A program made the position numbers and the translations under genes. Shown here piece after piece: positions 33,861-42,464 of a DNA stretch of 64,000 nucleotides. The notes under the pieces were generated by a model. It was not told the DNA's origin, searched no databases, and saw nothing but the letters and a program-made list of their open reading frames with translations. How positions within the stretch are numbered: position 1 is the first letter of the stretch; each line of letters opens with the position of its first letter. Location: positions 7,152,001 through 7,216,000 of the forward strand of contig NZ_CP060828.1 in NCBI RefSeq assembly GCF_014489635.1. The letters are read 5' to 3'. This stretch comes from Streptomyces roseirectus (lineage in GTDB: Bacteria; Actinomycetota; Actinomycetes; Streptomycetales; Streptomycetaceae).

Positions 33861-35018
33861 TCAGCGCCCTGCCAACACCCCCCGCACCACCTCAAGATCC
33901 GCGTCCGAAGCCAGCCCCGCGTGGTACAGCCGCATCTCCGTGGCGCCCAGCGCACGCGCGCGTGCGATGTCGGCCGCGAGGTCGTGGGGCCGGCCGCCCA
34001 TGCCGGAGACGATGCCGAAGTTGGCGGCGAGGACGGCGGGACGGCCGGTCTCCGCGAACGGGGGCAGGAGTTCGGGCCCGCCCGCGCAGGGGACGACGAC
34101 GCCGTCGGCGACGGAGAGGATGTGGGCGGGGTCGACGCCGGGGTTGGCGCCGACGTGGTAGGTGACGGGGTCGGCGTGGAGGAGGACCTGGAAGCCGGCC
34201 GGGGCCGCCGCGCGGACGGCGTTCACGGCGGCCTCCTGGAGCGTGCGGGCGGTCTCGTCGCGCCACGCGCGCGTAGCGGCCGTGTACGTGGGGCCGAGAA
34301 GTTTCTCGACGCCCGGCCAGCCCTCGTCCGGGGCGCCCTTCCACAGGGGGTCGAGGGCGTCGCGGACGGCTGCCGCGAGGGCGTCCGGATCGGCGCCCCG
34401 CGCGGCGTACCCGTCGCGGCAGACGGCGCAGAAGCAGAGGGCCATGAGGTACATCCCGGCGTCGCCCAGGGGCACGCCGCCGGTCTTGTCGTGGGCGTGC
34501 AGGTGCTGGAGGCCGTACCAGCCCAGGGACTCCAGCTCGGTGCCGGCGGCGCCGGGGCGCACGGCGGCCTCGGCGGCGAGGTCGATCAGGTACGCGCGCG
34601 TGTCGGGCTGGGCGATGCAGGGCGCCCAGGGGTAGCGGTCGCCGTAGGCGTTGACGACGGACGTCGACGGGTGCTCGGCGCCGAGCCGGGAGTTGTGCGC
34701 GAGGACGACCCAGGTGTGGACCTCGAGGCCCGCGCCCGAGAGGGCGTCAGCGGCCTCCGAGAAGGCGTCTGCGGGCGCCCAGGCCCCGGCCGGGTAGGGG
34801 CGGAGGGTCCGGCCCTCCCAGCGCGTGTCAGGGGCGTACAGGACCGCCGCGTGCTCGGCGGTGACGATCCGGTGGCGGGGGTGGCGCGGGGTGAGGGCGC
34901 GCGTGGAGTGGTACGCGGCGGCCAGGGTCACCTGCTCCACGCCGAGGGAGGCGATCCGGGCCGGGGCCTCGGGGTCGCCGTTGACGTCCCAGGGGTAGAC
35001 GAACGTCGACGCCTTCAC
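33861..35018 (-). CDS. Unknown protein coupled to keto-deoxyglucarate dehydratase gene
   Basis: A 385-residue soluble protein. Sequence blocks look like successive strands of a TIM barrel related to glycoside hydrolase-type folds: STFVYPWDVNG, VEQVTLAAAYHSTRAL, LEVHTWVVLAHNSRLG, YPWAPCIAQPDTRAYLIDLAAEA, LCFCAVC, GFQVLLHADPV, DGVVVPC. CFCAVC might bind metal. GTG start overlaps the stop of the dehydratase gene (GTGA) and RBS GGAGGAGGAG lies upstream, so the two act together. I do not recognise an established family; a sugar-acid-related enzyme is a guess from context. Confidence 0.6.
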   Translation of the reverse strand: MKASTFVYPWDVNGDPEAPARIASLGVEQVTLAAAYHSTRALTPRHPRHRIVTAEHAAVLYAPDTRWEGRTLRPYPAGAWAPADAFSEAADALSGAGLEVHTWVVLAHNSRLGAEHPSTSVVNAYGDRYPWAPCIAQPDTRAYLIDLAAEAAVRPGAAGTELESLGWYGLQHLHAHDKTGGVPLGDAGMYLMALCFCAVCRDGYAARGADPDALAAAVRDALDPLWKGAPDEGWPGVEKLLGPTYTAATRAWRDETARTLQEAAVNAVRAAAPAGFQVLLHADPVTYHVGANPGVDPAHILSVADGVVVPCAGGPELLPPFAETGRPAVLAANFGIVSGMGGRPHDLAADIARARALGATEMRLYHAGLASDADLEVVRGVLAGR

Positions 35019-35959
35019 TTGCTCTCCTCCTCCAGCAGCGCGTGCCCGCGCTCGATCAGTTGCGCGAGCCGCTTCACATGATCCTCGGCCGGCTCGTGCA
35101 GCGGCGGCCGGACCTCGCCGACGTCGAGCCCGCGCAGCCGCACGGCGGCCTTGACGAGCGAGACGGCGTACCCGCGCCCCTGCGCGCGCAGTTCGACGTA
35201 CGGGCGGAAGAACCCGTCGAGCAGGCGGCGCGCGGTGGCGTCGTCGCCGGTGCGCAGCGCGCGGTGGAAGGCGTTCGCGATCTCGGGGGAGAAGCAGAAG
35301 ACGGCGGACGAGTACAGGGTGACGCCCAGCGCGCGGTAGGCGAGCTGCGTCTGCTCGGCGGTCGGCAGGCCGTTGAAGTACAGGAAGTCGCCGGGCACCT
35401 CGCTGCGGACGGCGCTGACGATGCGCTGCATGAGGTCGAGGTCGCCGTAGCCGTCCTTGAGGCCGACGACGCCCTCCGTGCGGGCGAGTTCGACGACCGT
35501 CGCGGGCGTGAAGACGGCGTTGTCGCGCTGGTAGACGATCACCGGCAGCGGTGTCGCGGCGGCGACCTCGCGGTAGTGCCGCAGCAGCCCCTCCTGCCCG
35601 GCGACGACGAGGTAGGGCGGCAGGACGAGCAGCCCGTCGGCGCCCGCCTCGTGCGCCACGCGCGCGTAGCGGACGGCGAGCCGCGTGCCGTACCCGGCGC
35701 CCGCGACGACCGGCACGCGCCCGGCGGTCTCCTCGACGGCCGCGCGCACGCATGCCTCGAACTCGTCCAGGTCGAGCGCGTGGAACTCGCCGGTGCCGCA
35801 GCAGGCGAAGACGGCCGCCGCGCCCGCGTCGACGCCCGCGCGTACGTGCGCGCGGAAGGCGTCGAGGTCGAGGGAGCCGTCTCGGCCGTAGGCGGTGACG
35901 GGGAAGAAGAGGGGCCCGGTGGGGGCGGTGAGGCGGTCGGCGAGCGGGGCTGTCGGCAC
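35015..35959 (-). CDS. 5-dehydro-4-deoxyglucarate dehydratase (DapA family)
   Basis: A 314-residue DapA-family enzyme. GPLFFPVTAYGRDGSLDLDAFRAH, CCGTGEF (GTGEF at 55-59), VAGAGYGTRLAVRYAR, the Tyr in VIVYQRDN and the Schiff-base Lys in VGLKDGYGD (K168) match 5-dehydro-4-deoxy-D-glucarate dehydratases, which decarboxylate and dehydrate the keto acid to 2-oxoglutarate semialdehyde in aldarate/uronate catabolism. GTG at 35959 follows AGGGAGAG and fits family length; the frame extends to 36055 without homology. An AT-rich patch at 36017-36030 probably marks its promoter. Divergent from uronate dehydrogenase. Confidence 0.82.
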   Translation of the reverse strand: MPTAPLADRLTAPTGPLFFPVTAYGRDGSLDLDAFRAHVRAGVDAGAAAVFACCGTGEFHALDLDEFEACVRAAVEETAGRVPVVAGAGYGTRLAVRYARVAHEAGADGLLVLPPYLVVAGQEGLLRHYREVAAATPLPVIVYQRDNAVFTPATVVELARTEGVVGLKDGYGDLDLMQRIVSAVRSEVPGDFLYFNGLPTAEQTQLAYRALGVTLYSSAVFCFSPEIANAFHRALRTGDDATARRLLDGFFRPYVELRAQGRGYAVSLVKAAVRLRGLDVGEVRPPLHEPAEDHVKRLAQLIERGHALLEEESK

Positions 35960-36115
35960 GGGCTCTCCCTGGCGGTGGGCGACCGCCTGGAGCGAGCGGT
36001 CACGCTTCTGATCGGCGTATATATGTATGAACGCGACCACCCTAAGGAGCCTCATTGGGGCGGGTCAAGCGCGTGGAGGTGCCCTACGGCGGGGATTTCC
36101 CACCCCCGCGCCCCC

Positions 36116-36145
36116 TTGACGAGCATCGATGGACATCCTTAGCTT
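36116..36145 (+). promoter_or_regulatory. Promoter of the uronate dehydrogenase gene
   Basis: TTGACG (36116-36121) and TAGCTT (36140-36145) are spaced by 18 bp, about 58 bp before the ATG. Downstream, GCATG (36153-36157) and CATGC (36168-36172) form a spaced inverted repeat between promoter and RBS, a possible operator. Confidence 0.45.
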
Positions 36146-36202
36146 GTCCAAGCATGTGAATGTCGATCATGCATGCGGCCCACTGATCGAGGAGACCCGA
36201 GG

Positions 36203-37012
36203 ATGCCCGCTCCGCGCACCGTCCTGCTGACCGGCGCCGCCGGCGGCCTCGGCACCCTGATGCGGGGCCTGCTCCCGGAGTACGGCTACGACCTGCGCTG
36301 CCTCGACCTCGTCCCCGTCGAGGGCGCCCCCGGCGCGATCACCGCCGACCTGGCCGACCGCGACGCCCTCAGGGACGCCGTACGCGGTGTCGACGCGATC
36401 GTCCACCTCGCGGGCATCTCCCTCGAATCCTCTTTCGAGAAGATCCTCAGGGCAAACATCGAGGGCACCTACAACCTGTACGAAGCCGCGCGCGCGGAAG
36501 GCGTGCGCCGGATCGTCTTCGCCTCCTCGAACCACGCCGTCGGCTACACCCCGCGCCCCGAGGGCGACGACCCGCTCATCCCCGTCGACACCCCGCGCCG
36601 CCCGGACACCTTCTACGGCCTGTCGAAGTCCTTCGGCGAGGACCTGGCGCAGCTCTACTGGGACCGGCACGGCCTGGAGACCGTCTCCGTGCGCATCGGC
36701 TCCTGCTTCGCCGAACCGACGTCCGTGCGGATGCTGTCGATCTGGATGAGCCCCGCCGACGGCGCCCGTCTCTTCCACGCCGCCCTGACCGCCGAGGACG
36801 TCGGGCACACGGTCGTCTACGGCTCCTCCGCCAACACCCGCCTGTGGTGGGACCTCACCACCGCGCGGGCGCTGGGCTACGACCCGCAGGACGACTCCGA
36901 GCCGTACGCCGAGAAGCTGATCGCCGAACAGGGCGAACTCCAGCCCGGCAACGAGGCGCACGCGTACCTGGGCGGCGCCTTCGTGACGGACCCGCCCATC
37001 TGGCCGCACTGA
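36203..37012 (+). CDS. udh: NAD-dependent uronate dehydrogenase-like epimerase-fold enzyme
   Basis: A 269-residue short-chain/extended SDR protein. LLTGAAGGLGTLMR is the NAD-binding Gly motif, VFASSNHAVGY carries the catalytic Ser region, and YGLSKSFGE the Tyr-x-x-x-Lys pair; SSNHAVGY and the TRLWWDL segment are typical of uronate dehydrogenases, which oxidise D-glucuronate or D-galacturonate to aldarolactones. RBS GAGGAG precedes ATG 36203. With the divergent keto-deoxyglucarate dehydratase it forms part of an oxidative uronate pathway. General SDR identity is certain, substrate less so. Confidence 0.75.
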   Translation: MPAPRTVLLTGAAGGLGTLMRGLLPEYGYDLRCLDLVPVEGAPGAITADLADRDALRDAVRGVDAIVHLAGISLESSFEKILRANIEGTYNLYEAARAEGVRRIVFASSNHAVGYTPRPEGDDPLIPVDTPRRPDTFYGLSKSFGEDLAQLYWDRHGLETVSVRIGSCFAEPTSVRMLSIWMSPADGARLFHAALTAEDVGHTVVYGSSANTRLWWDLTTARALGYDPQDDSEPYAEKLIAEQGELQPGNEAHAYLGGAFVTDPPIWPH

Positions 37013-37133
37013 CCCCCCACGGGATCACGCGGGCGGGCACCGAACGGGCCCGCCCGCACCCCTGTCCGGGCACCGCCCCCGCCCGCTCCGCCGAAGCCCC
37101 GCAGGTCCGCGCGCCCGCACACGCGAGGACAAC

Positions 37134-37262
37134 GGGCCCGAACGGGCCGCATCGGGCGAGTGACGGGCCTGTTCAGCGCCCCACCCCACCGGTAGAACTT
37201 CCCCCGTGAGCCCGAACGGGTCCGCAAAGGGCCCTGAGGGGCCCCTGTGTGCCCGAACGGGC
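37134..37262 (+). promoter_or_regulatory. Repeated CCCGAACGGG sites before the DeoR gene
   Basis: Three strong inverted-repeat sites: GGGCCCGAACGGGCC (37134-37148), GCCCGAACGGGT (37210-37221) and GCCCGAACGGGC (37251-37262); a weaker ACCGAACGGGCCC lies at 37039-37050. Distances of 74-76 and 41 bp between sites are near whole helical turns. The reverse complement recurs at 41208-41222 before the dehydrogenase gene at the operon's end. Likely operators of the DeoR protein. Confidence 0.62.
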
Positions 37263-37287
37263 AGCGGACGTGAGGCAGGTGGCCGGC

Positions 37288-38058
37288 GTGGACCCGAGGA
37301 CCGCAGAAGAGCGCCAGCGCGAGATCGTGCGCGTCGCCCGCGAGAGCGGCGCCGTGGACGTCAACACCCTCGCCGCCGATCTCGGCGTCGCCAAGGAGAC
37401 CGTCCGGCGCGACCTGCGCGCCCTGGAGGACCACGGCCTCGTCCGCCGCACCCACGGCGGCGCCTATCCCGTGGAGAGCGCAGGCTTCGAGACGACCCTG
37501 GCGTTCCGGGCCACCAGCCACGTCCCCGAGAAGCGCCGCATCGCCGCTGCCGCCGCCACGCTCCTCGGGGACGCCGAGACGGTCTTCGTCGACGAGGGCT
37601 TCACCCCGCAGCTCATCGCCGAAGCACTGCCCCGCGACCGCCCGCTGACCGTCGTCACCGCCTCCCTCCCCGTCGCGGGCGCGCTCGCGACGGCCGACAC
37701 CATCTCCGTCCTGCTGCTCGGCGGGCGCGTACGCGCGGGGACGCTCGCGACGGTCGACCACTGGACGACGCGGATGCTCGCCGGGTTCGTCGTCGACCTC
37801 GCCTACCTGGGCGCCAACGGCATCACCCGCGAGCACGGCCTCACCACCCCCGACCCGGCCGTCGGCGAGGTCAAGGCGCAGGCGGTGCGCGCGGCCCGCA
37901 GGGTCGTCTTCACCGGCGTCCACACCAAGTTCGGCGCGGTCAGCTTCTGCCGGTTCGCGGAGGTGGGGGCGCTGGAGACGATCGTGACGAGTACCGCGCT
38001 GCCGGCGAGCGAGGCGCACCGGTACTCGCTGATGGGGCCCCAGGTCATACGGGTCTGA
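37288..38058 (+). CDS. DeoR/GlpR-family regulator
   Basis: A 256-residue regulator: DeoR helix-turn-helix AEERQREIVRVARESGAVDVNTLAADLGVAKETVRRDLRALE at 5-46, RTHGGA hinge motif, and a DeoR-C sugar-phosphate sensing domain (EKRRIAAAAATLL, VFVDEGFT, VVTASLPVAGAL, LLGGRVR, GANGI). GTG 37288 is chosen because the family begins here and GAGGCAGG lies 8 nt before; the longer frame from 37249 would run through an operator copy. It opens a polyol/sugar importer operon and probably represses it. Confidence 0.85.
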   Translation: MDPRTAEERQREIVRVARESGAVDVNTLAADLGVAKETVRRDLRALEDHGLVRRTHGGAYPVESAGFETTLAFRATSHVPEKRRIAAAAATLLGDAETVFVDEGFTPQLIAEALPRDRPLTVVTASLPVAGALATADTISVLLLGGRVRAGTLATVDHWTTRMLAGFVVDLAYLGANGITREHGLTTPDPAVGEVKAQAVRAARRVVFTGVHTKFGAVSFCRFAEVGALETIVTSTALPASEAHRYSLMGPQVIRV

Positions 38059-38092
38059 CAATCCAACTCACCCATAGGAGAGGCGTTTCGTC

Positions 38093-39439
38093 ATGCGCAT
38101 CCCAGGCAGAGGGGCCTCGCTGTCCGTGGCCGCCGCCCTCCTCCTCACCGGCTGCTGGACCGGCGCCGGCGGAGCCGGTTCCGGCGGCGACTCGATCAAC
38201 GTCCTCATGGTCAACAACCCCCAGATGACCGCCCTCCAGAAACTCACCCCCGACCACTTCACGAAGCGGACCGGCATCAAGGTCAACTTCACCGTCCTGC
38301 CCGAGAACGACGTCCGCGACAAGATCAGCCAGGACTTCGCCCACCAGGCCGGCCAGTACGACGTCGCCACCCTCTCCAACTACGAGATCCCCATCTACGC
38401 CCGCAACGGCTGGCTGCACGCCATGGACACCTACCTCGCGCACGACCCGGCGTACGACGAGAAGGACGTCCTCGGCCCGATGCGTGAATCCCTCACCGGC
38501 GACGACGGCAGGCTGTACGGCCAGCCCTTCTACGGCGAGTCCTCGTTCCTGATGTACCGCAAGGACCTCCTTGCCGCCCACGGCCTCACCATGCCGCAGC
38601 GCCCCACCTGGACCCAGGTCGCCGACCTCGCCGCGCAGCTCGACGGCGCCGAACCCGGCATGAAGGGCATCTGCCTGCGCGGACTGCCCGGCTGGGGCGA
38701 GGTGATGGCGCCCCTGACGACCGTCGTCAACACCTTCGGCGGCACCTGGTTCGACAAGGACTGGAAGGCCCGCCTCGACTCCCCGGAATGGAACCGCGCC
38801 GTCACCTTCTACGTGGACCTCGTGCGCGAGCACGGCGAGTCCGGCGCCGCCCAGTCCGGGTTCGCCGAATGCCTCAACAACATGACCCAGGGCAAGACCG
38901 CCCTGTGGTACGACGCCACCTCCGCCGCCGGCTCCCTGGAGGCCGCCGACTCCCCGGTGCGGGGAAAGATCGGCTACGCGCCCGCCCCGGTCGAGAAGAC
39001 CGACGCCTCCGGCTGGCTCTACACCTGGGCCTGGGGCATCGAGAAGGCGTCCCACAACGCCGACAAGGCATGGCAGTTCATCTTCTGGGCCTCGGGCAAG
39101 GAGTACGAGCGGCTGGTCGGCGAACAGATCGGCTGGGCCGACGTCCCGGCGGGCAAACGCAGTTCGACCTACGCCAACCCGCAGTACCGCCGATCCGCCG
39201 CCGCCTTCCAGGAGATGACCCGCGAGGCCATCGAGGCGGCCCGCCCGAACGACCCCGGCGTCCAGCAACGCCCCGCGCCCGGCATCCAGTTCGTCGGGAT
39301 CCCCGAATTCACCGACCTGGGCACCAAGGTCTCCCAGGAGATCAGCGCCGCGATCGCGGGCCGCCAGTCCGTCGAGGCCGCGCTGACGAAAGCACAGCGA
39401 CTCGCCGACCAGGTGTCCGAGGAGTACGAGGGCCGATGA
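38093..39439 (+). CDS. ABC transporter substrate-binding lipoprotein (polyol-type)
   Basis: A 448-residue lipoprotein with signal SLSVAAALLLTGC, lipobox Cys at about 21. Mature protein has family 1 binding-protein features: GIKVNFTVLPENDVRDKISQDFA, GQYDVATLSNYEIPIYARNGWL, GQPFYGESSFLMYRKDLL. The order DeoR - SBP - two permeases - zinc dehydrogenase matches sorbitol/mannitol-type (Smo/Mtl) systems, which is the basis for the polyol suggestion. RBS AGGAGAGG before the ATG. Its stop overlaps the next start. Confidence 0.82.
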   Translation: MRIPGRGASLSVAAALLLTGCWTGAGGAGSGGDSINVLMVNNPQMTALQKLTPDHFTKRTGIKVNFTVLPENDVRDKISQDFAHQAGQYDVATLSNYEIPIYARNGWLHAMDTYLAHDPAYDEKDVLGPMRESLTGDDGRLYGQPFYGESSFLMYRKDLLAAHGLTMPQRPTWTQVADLAAQLDGAEPGMKGICLRGLPGWGEVMAPLTTVVNTFGGTWFDKDWKARLDSPEWNRAVTFYVDLVREHGESGAAQSGFAECLNNMTQGKTALWYDATSAAGSLEAADSPVRGKIGYAPAPVEKTDASGWLYTWAWGIEKASHNADKAWQFIFWASGKEYERLVGEQIGWADVPAGKRSSTYANPQYRRSAAAFQEMTREAIEAARPNDPGVQQRPAPGIQFVGIPEFTDLGTKVSQEISAAIAGRQSVEAALTKAQRLADQVSEEYEGR

Positions 39440-40371
39440 CCATCACAACTCCCGTAGTGGCGACGCCCGTTCGCGCCCCCGCGAAACCGCCCCGGAACCG
39501 CGTGCGCGCCTGGGCCACCCGCGCCCCCCTGCTGCCCGCCCTCGTCTTCCTGATCGCCGTCACCCAACTGCCCTTCGTGGCCACGGTGGTGATCTCCCTC
39601 TTCGACTGGAACGCCCTCTACCCCGACGCCCGCCGCTTCACCGGCCTCGACAACTACCGGCAGGTGCTGACCGATCCGGACCTGCGCCACTCCGTGTGGA
39701 CAACCGCCCTGCTGACAGCGTCCGTCGTCATCGCCAGCCTCCTCCTCGGCCTCGCGCTGGCGCTGCTGCTCGACCGCCGCTTCAAGGGCCGGGGTATCGT
39801 CCGCACCCTCCTCATCGCCCCCTTCCTCGTCGTGCCGGTCGCCGCCGCGCTGCTGTGGAAACACGTCCTCTACAACCCCGAATACGGCCTGCTGAACGGC
39901 CTGTTGTCCTACGTCGGCGGGCCGCAGCGCGACTGGATCTCGGGCACCCCGCTGCTCGCCGTCGAGGCCGCCCTCGTCTGGCAGTGGACGCCGTTCATGA
40001 TGCTGATCCTGCTCGCCGGGCTCCAGAGCCGCGACCGCGAACAGATCGAGGCCGCGCGGGTCGACGGTGCCGGCGACTGGCAGGTGTTCCGGCACCTCAC
40101 GCTGCCGCACCTGCGCCGCTACCTCGAACTCGGCGCGCTCCTCGGCTCGATCCACATCGTGCAGAACTTCGACGCCGTCTTCACGATCACCTCCGGCGGC
40201 CTCGGCACCGCCAACCTCCCCTACACCGTCTACCAGAGCTTCTACCAGGCCCACGAGAACGGGCTCGCCTCGGCGGCCGGGGTCCTGGTCGTCATCGGCT
40301 CGCTGGTCATCGCCACGCTCGCGCTGCGTGTGGTGTCGTCCCTGTTCCGCGAGGAGGTGTCGCGCGCGTGA
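39436..40371 (+). CDS. Polyol/sugar ABC permease, MalF/SmoF type
   Basis: A 311-residue permease with six helices; EAA loop EAARVDGAGDWQVFRHLTLPHL and the upstream SLFDWNALYPDARRFTGLDNYRQVL typical of this subfamily. ATG overlaps the binding-protein stop (ATGA), so tightly coupled. No ATPase gene is in the operon. Confidence 0.9.
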   Translation: MTITTPVVATPVRAPAKPPRNRVRAWATRAPLLPALVFLIAVTQLPFVATVVISLFDWNALYPDARRFTGLDNYRQVLTDPDLRHSVWTTALLTASVVIASLLLGLALALLLDRRFKGRGIVRTLLIAPFLVVPVAAALLWKHVLYNPEYGLLNGLLSYVGGPQRDWISGTPLLAVEAALVWQWTPFMMLILLAGLQSRDREQIEAARVDGAGDWQVFRHLTLPHLRRYLELGALLGSIHIVQNFDAVFTITSGGLGTANLPYTVYQSFYQAHENGLASAAGVLVVIGSLVIATLALRVVSSLFREEVSRA

Positions 40372-41192
40372 ATGCCGTACGCAGCAAGGGACTTGGCCTG
40401 CTGGCCTGGTTCCTGGGGATCGTGTTCTTCCTGCCGATCGCGTGGATGGCGCTGACGTCGTTCCACTCCGAGACCGACGCCGCCACCAACCCCCCTTCGT
40501 TCACCGCCCCGTTGACGCTCGACGGCTACCGCGACTTCTTCGGCGTCGGCGGCGGGGCCAGCCCATGGCCCTCGCTGATCAACTCGGCGGTGGCGTCGGT
40601 GAGTTCGACGCTGCTCGTGCTGCTGCTCGCGCTGCCCGCCGCGTACGCGCTGTCGATCAGGAGGGTGCGCAAGTGGACCGACGTCCTGTTCTTCTTCCTG
40701 TCCACCAAGATGCTGCCCGCCGTCGCCGGGCTGCTTCCGGTCTACCTCTTCGCGAAGAACACCGGCCTGCTGGACAACATCTGGCTGCTCGTCCTGCTCT
40801 ACACGTCCATGAACCTGCCGATCGCGGTCTGGATGATGCAGTCGTTCCTCGCCGAGGTGCCGGTCGCGGTGATCGAGGCGGCGCGCGTCGACGGGGCGCG
40901 GCTGCCGACGATCCTGCTGCGGGTCGTCGCGCCGATCGCGCTGCCCGGCATCGCGGCAACCGCCTTGATCTGCTTCATCTTCAGCTGGAACGAGCTGCTG
41001 TTCGCGCGGGTGCTGACCGGGGTCGTCGCCGAGACCGCGCCCGTCTTCCTCACCGGGTTCATCACCAGCCAGGGGCTGTTCCTGGCGAAGGTGTGCGCCG
41101 CGTCGCTCGTCATCTCCCTGCCGGTGCTGGCGGCGGGGTTCGCGGTGCAGGACAAGCTCGTGCAGGGGCTGTCGCTGGGAGCGGTGAAGTGA
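40368..41192 (+). CDS. Polyol/sugar ABC permease, MalG/SmoG type
   Basis: A 274-residue permease with six helices, FFLPIAWMALTSFHSETDAATNPP and EAA loop EAARVDGARLPTILLRVVAPIALPG. GTG start overlaps the preceding stop (GTGA) and has GAGGAGG 11 nt upstream. Partner of the permease before it. Confidence 0.9.
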   Translation: MNAVRSKGLGLLAWFLGIVFFLPIAWMALTSFHSETDAATNPPSFTAPLTLDGYRDFFGVGGGASPWPSLINSAVASVSSTLLVLLLALPAAYALSIRRVRKWTDVLFFFLSTKMLPAVAGLLPVYLFAKNTGLLDNIWLLVLLYTSMNLPIAVWMMQSFLAEVPVAVIEAARVDGARLPTILLRVVAPIALPGIAATALICFIFSWNELLFARVLTGVVAETAPVFLTGFITSQGLFLAKVCAASLVISLPVLAAGFAVQDKLVQGLSLGAVK

Positions 41193-41207
41193 ACACGCGG
41201 ACGGCAC

Positions 41208-41222
41208 GGGCCCGTTCGGGCC
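41208..41222 (+). promoter_or_regulatory. Further DeoR-type operator before the zinc dehydrogenase gene
   Basis: GGGCCCGTTCGGGCC is the exact reverse complement of the 14-bp core GGCCCGAACGGGCC at 37135-37148. It lies 47 bp before the dehydrogenase ATG, suggesting this gene has its own promoter under the same regulator. Confidence 0.6.
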
Positions 41223-41268
41223 GACGCGGTCAACTCATCTGTCAGACAACCAGGTTGGGAGTCACGTC

Positions 41269-42258
41269 ATGAAGGCCGCCGTCATCGAGTCCGTGGGCCG
41301 CGCCGTCGTCACCGAGGTCCCCGACCCGGCGCCGGGCCCCGGCGAAGTCGTCGTCGAGGTCGCCGCCTGCGGGCTGTGCGGGACCGATCTGCACATCCTC
41401 CAGGGGGAGTTCGCCCCCGAGCTGCCGATCGTGCCGGGCCACGAGTTCGCGGGCGAGGTCGTCGAACTCGGCGCGGACGTCAGCGGGCTGAGGATCGGCG
41501 ACCGGGTCGCCGTCGACCCCTCGCTGTACTGCCACGCGTGCTCCTACTGCCGCACCGGCCACAACAACCTCTGCGAGCGCTGGGCCGCGATCGGTGTCAC
41601 CACGGCCGGGGGAGCGGCCCGGTACGCGCTCGCGCCGGCCGCCAACTGCGTACGTCTGCCGGACCACATACGCACCCAGGACGCGGCCCTCGTCGAACCC
41701 CTCTCCTGTGCCGTACGCGGCTACGACGTCCTGCGCACCCGGCTCGGCGCGCACGTCCTGATCTACGGCTCCGGCACGATGGGCCTGATGATGCTGGAGC
41801 TGGCCAAGCGGACCGGTGCGGCGAGCGTGGACGTCGTCGACGTGAACCCGGCGCGGCTGGAGACGGCCCGCAGGCTCGGCGTCTCCCGGGCGGCCGGGGA
41901 CGCGAACGAGCTTGAGCGGCCCCGGGGTTGGGACGTCGTCGTCGACGCGACCGGCAACGCGGCGGCCATCCAGGACGGGCTGGGGCGGGTCGCGAAGGCG
42001 GGCACGTTCCTCCAGTTCGGCGTGGCCGACTACGCGACGCGGGTCACCATCGACCCGTACCGCGTCTACCACCAGGAGATCACCATCACCGGTTCGATGG
42101 CCGTGCTGCACAGCTTCGAGCGGGCGGCGGAGCTGTTCGCGGGCGGGGTCCTCGACCCGGACGTGTTCATCAGCGACCGGGTGCCGCTCGCCGAGTACCC
42201 GAGGGCGCTGGAGAGGTTCGCGGCGGGCGCGGGGCGGAAGATCGTCGTGATTCCCTAG
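41269..42258 (+). CDS. Zinc-dependent polyol/alcohol dehydrogenase (MDR family)
   Basis: A 329-residue medium-chain dehydrogenase. Catalytic zinc ligands in CGLCGTDLHI and GHEFAGEVVELG, structural zinc Cys tetrad CHACSYCRTGHNNLC (87-101), NAD-binding GSGTMGLMMLELAKR. Sequence and synteny resemble sorbitol/arabitol-type dehydrogenases. It probably oxidises the polyol imported by the preceding system in the cytoplasm. Preceded by GGTTGGGAG RBS and a DeoR-type operator copy. Exact polyol not determinable. Confidence 0.85.
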   Translation: MKAAVIESVGRAVVTEVPDPAPGPGEVVVEVAACGLCGTDLHILQGEFAPELPIVPGHEFAGEVVELGADVSGLRIGDRVAVDPSLYCHACSYCRTGHNNLCERWAAIGVTTAGGAARYALAPAANCVRLPDHIRTQDAALVEPLSCAVRGYDVLRTRLGAHVLIYGSGTMGLMMLELAKRTGAASVDVVDVNPARLETARRLGVSRAAGDANELERPRGWDVVVDATGNAAAIQDGLGRVAKAGTFLQFGVADYATRVTIDPYRVYHQEITITGSMAVLHSFERAAELFAGGVLDPDVFISDRVPLAEYPRALERFAAGAGRKIVVIP

Positions 42259-42350
42259 CGGGTGCTGTGAGTTGGCGGTGTCGGGAGGTGCCGTCAGCAG
42301 GCGTCCCGGTAAGTGCCATCGCCAGGGGCCATTCCCTTTCGGGCCGCATC

Positions 42351-42438
42351 ATGTGCACCATGAACCGCCAGCAGCCGCGCGGCTGTTGACATCGTCCCGA
42401 ACGATCCCGGGAGGGGCGGGCACGACCACCCGCCCCTC
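42351..42438 (+). promoter_or_regulatory. Short leader frame and hairpin before the subtilase gene
   Basis: A 12-codon frame MCTMNRQQPRGC (42351-42389) precedes a perfect 10-bp hairpin GAGGGGCGGG (42411-42420) / CCCGCCCCTC (42429-42438) followed by TCTT, 27 bp before the subtilase ATG. It may be a terminator of the preceding operon or an attenuator. The peptide may be chance. Confidence 0.35.
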
Positions 42439-42464
42439 TCTTCCGTTGTCTCCGAGGGGACTTC

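Noticed and set aside
37249..37287. Earlier GTG start for the DeoR regulator
   Set aside because: It would code through an operator-like repeat and adds residues absent from the family; 37288 fits better.
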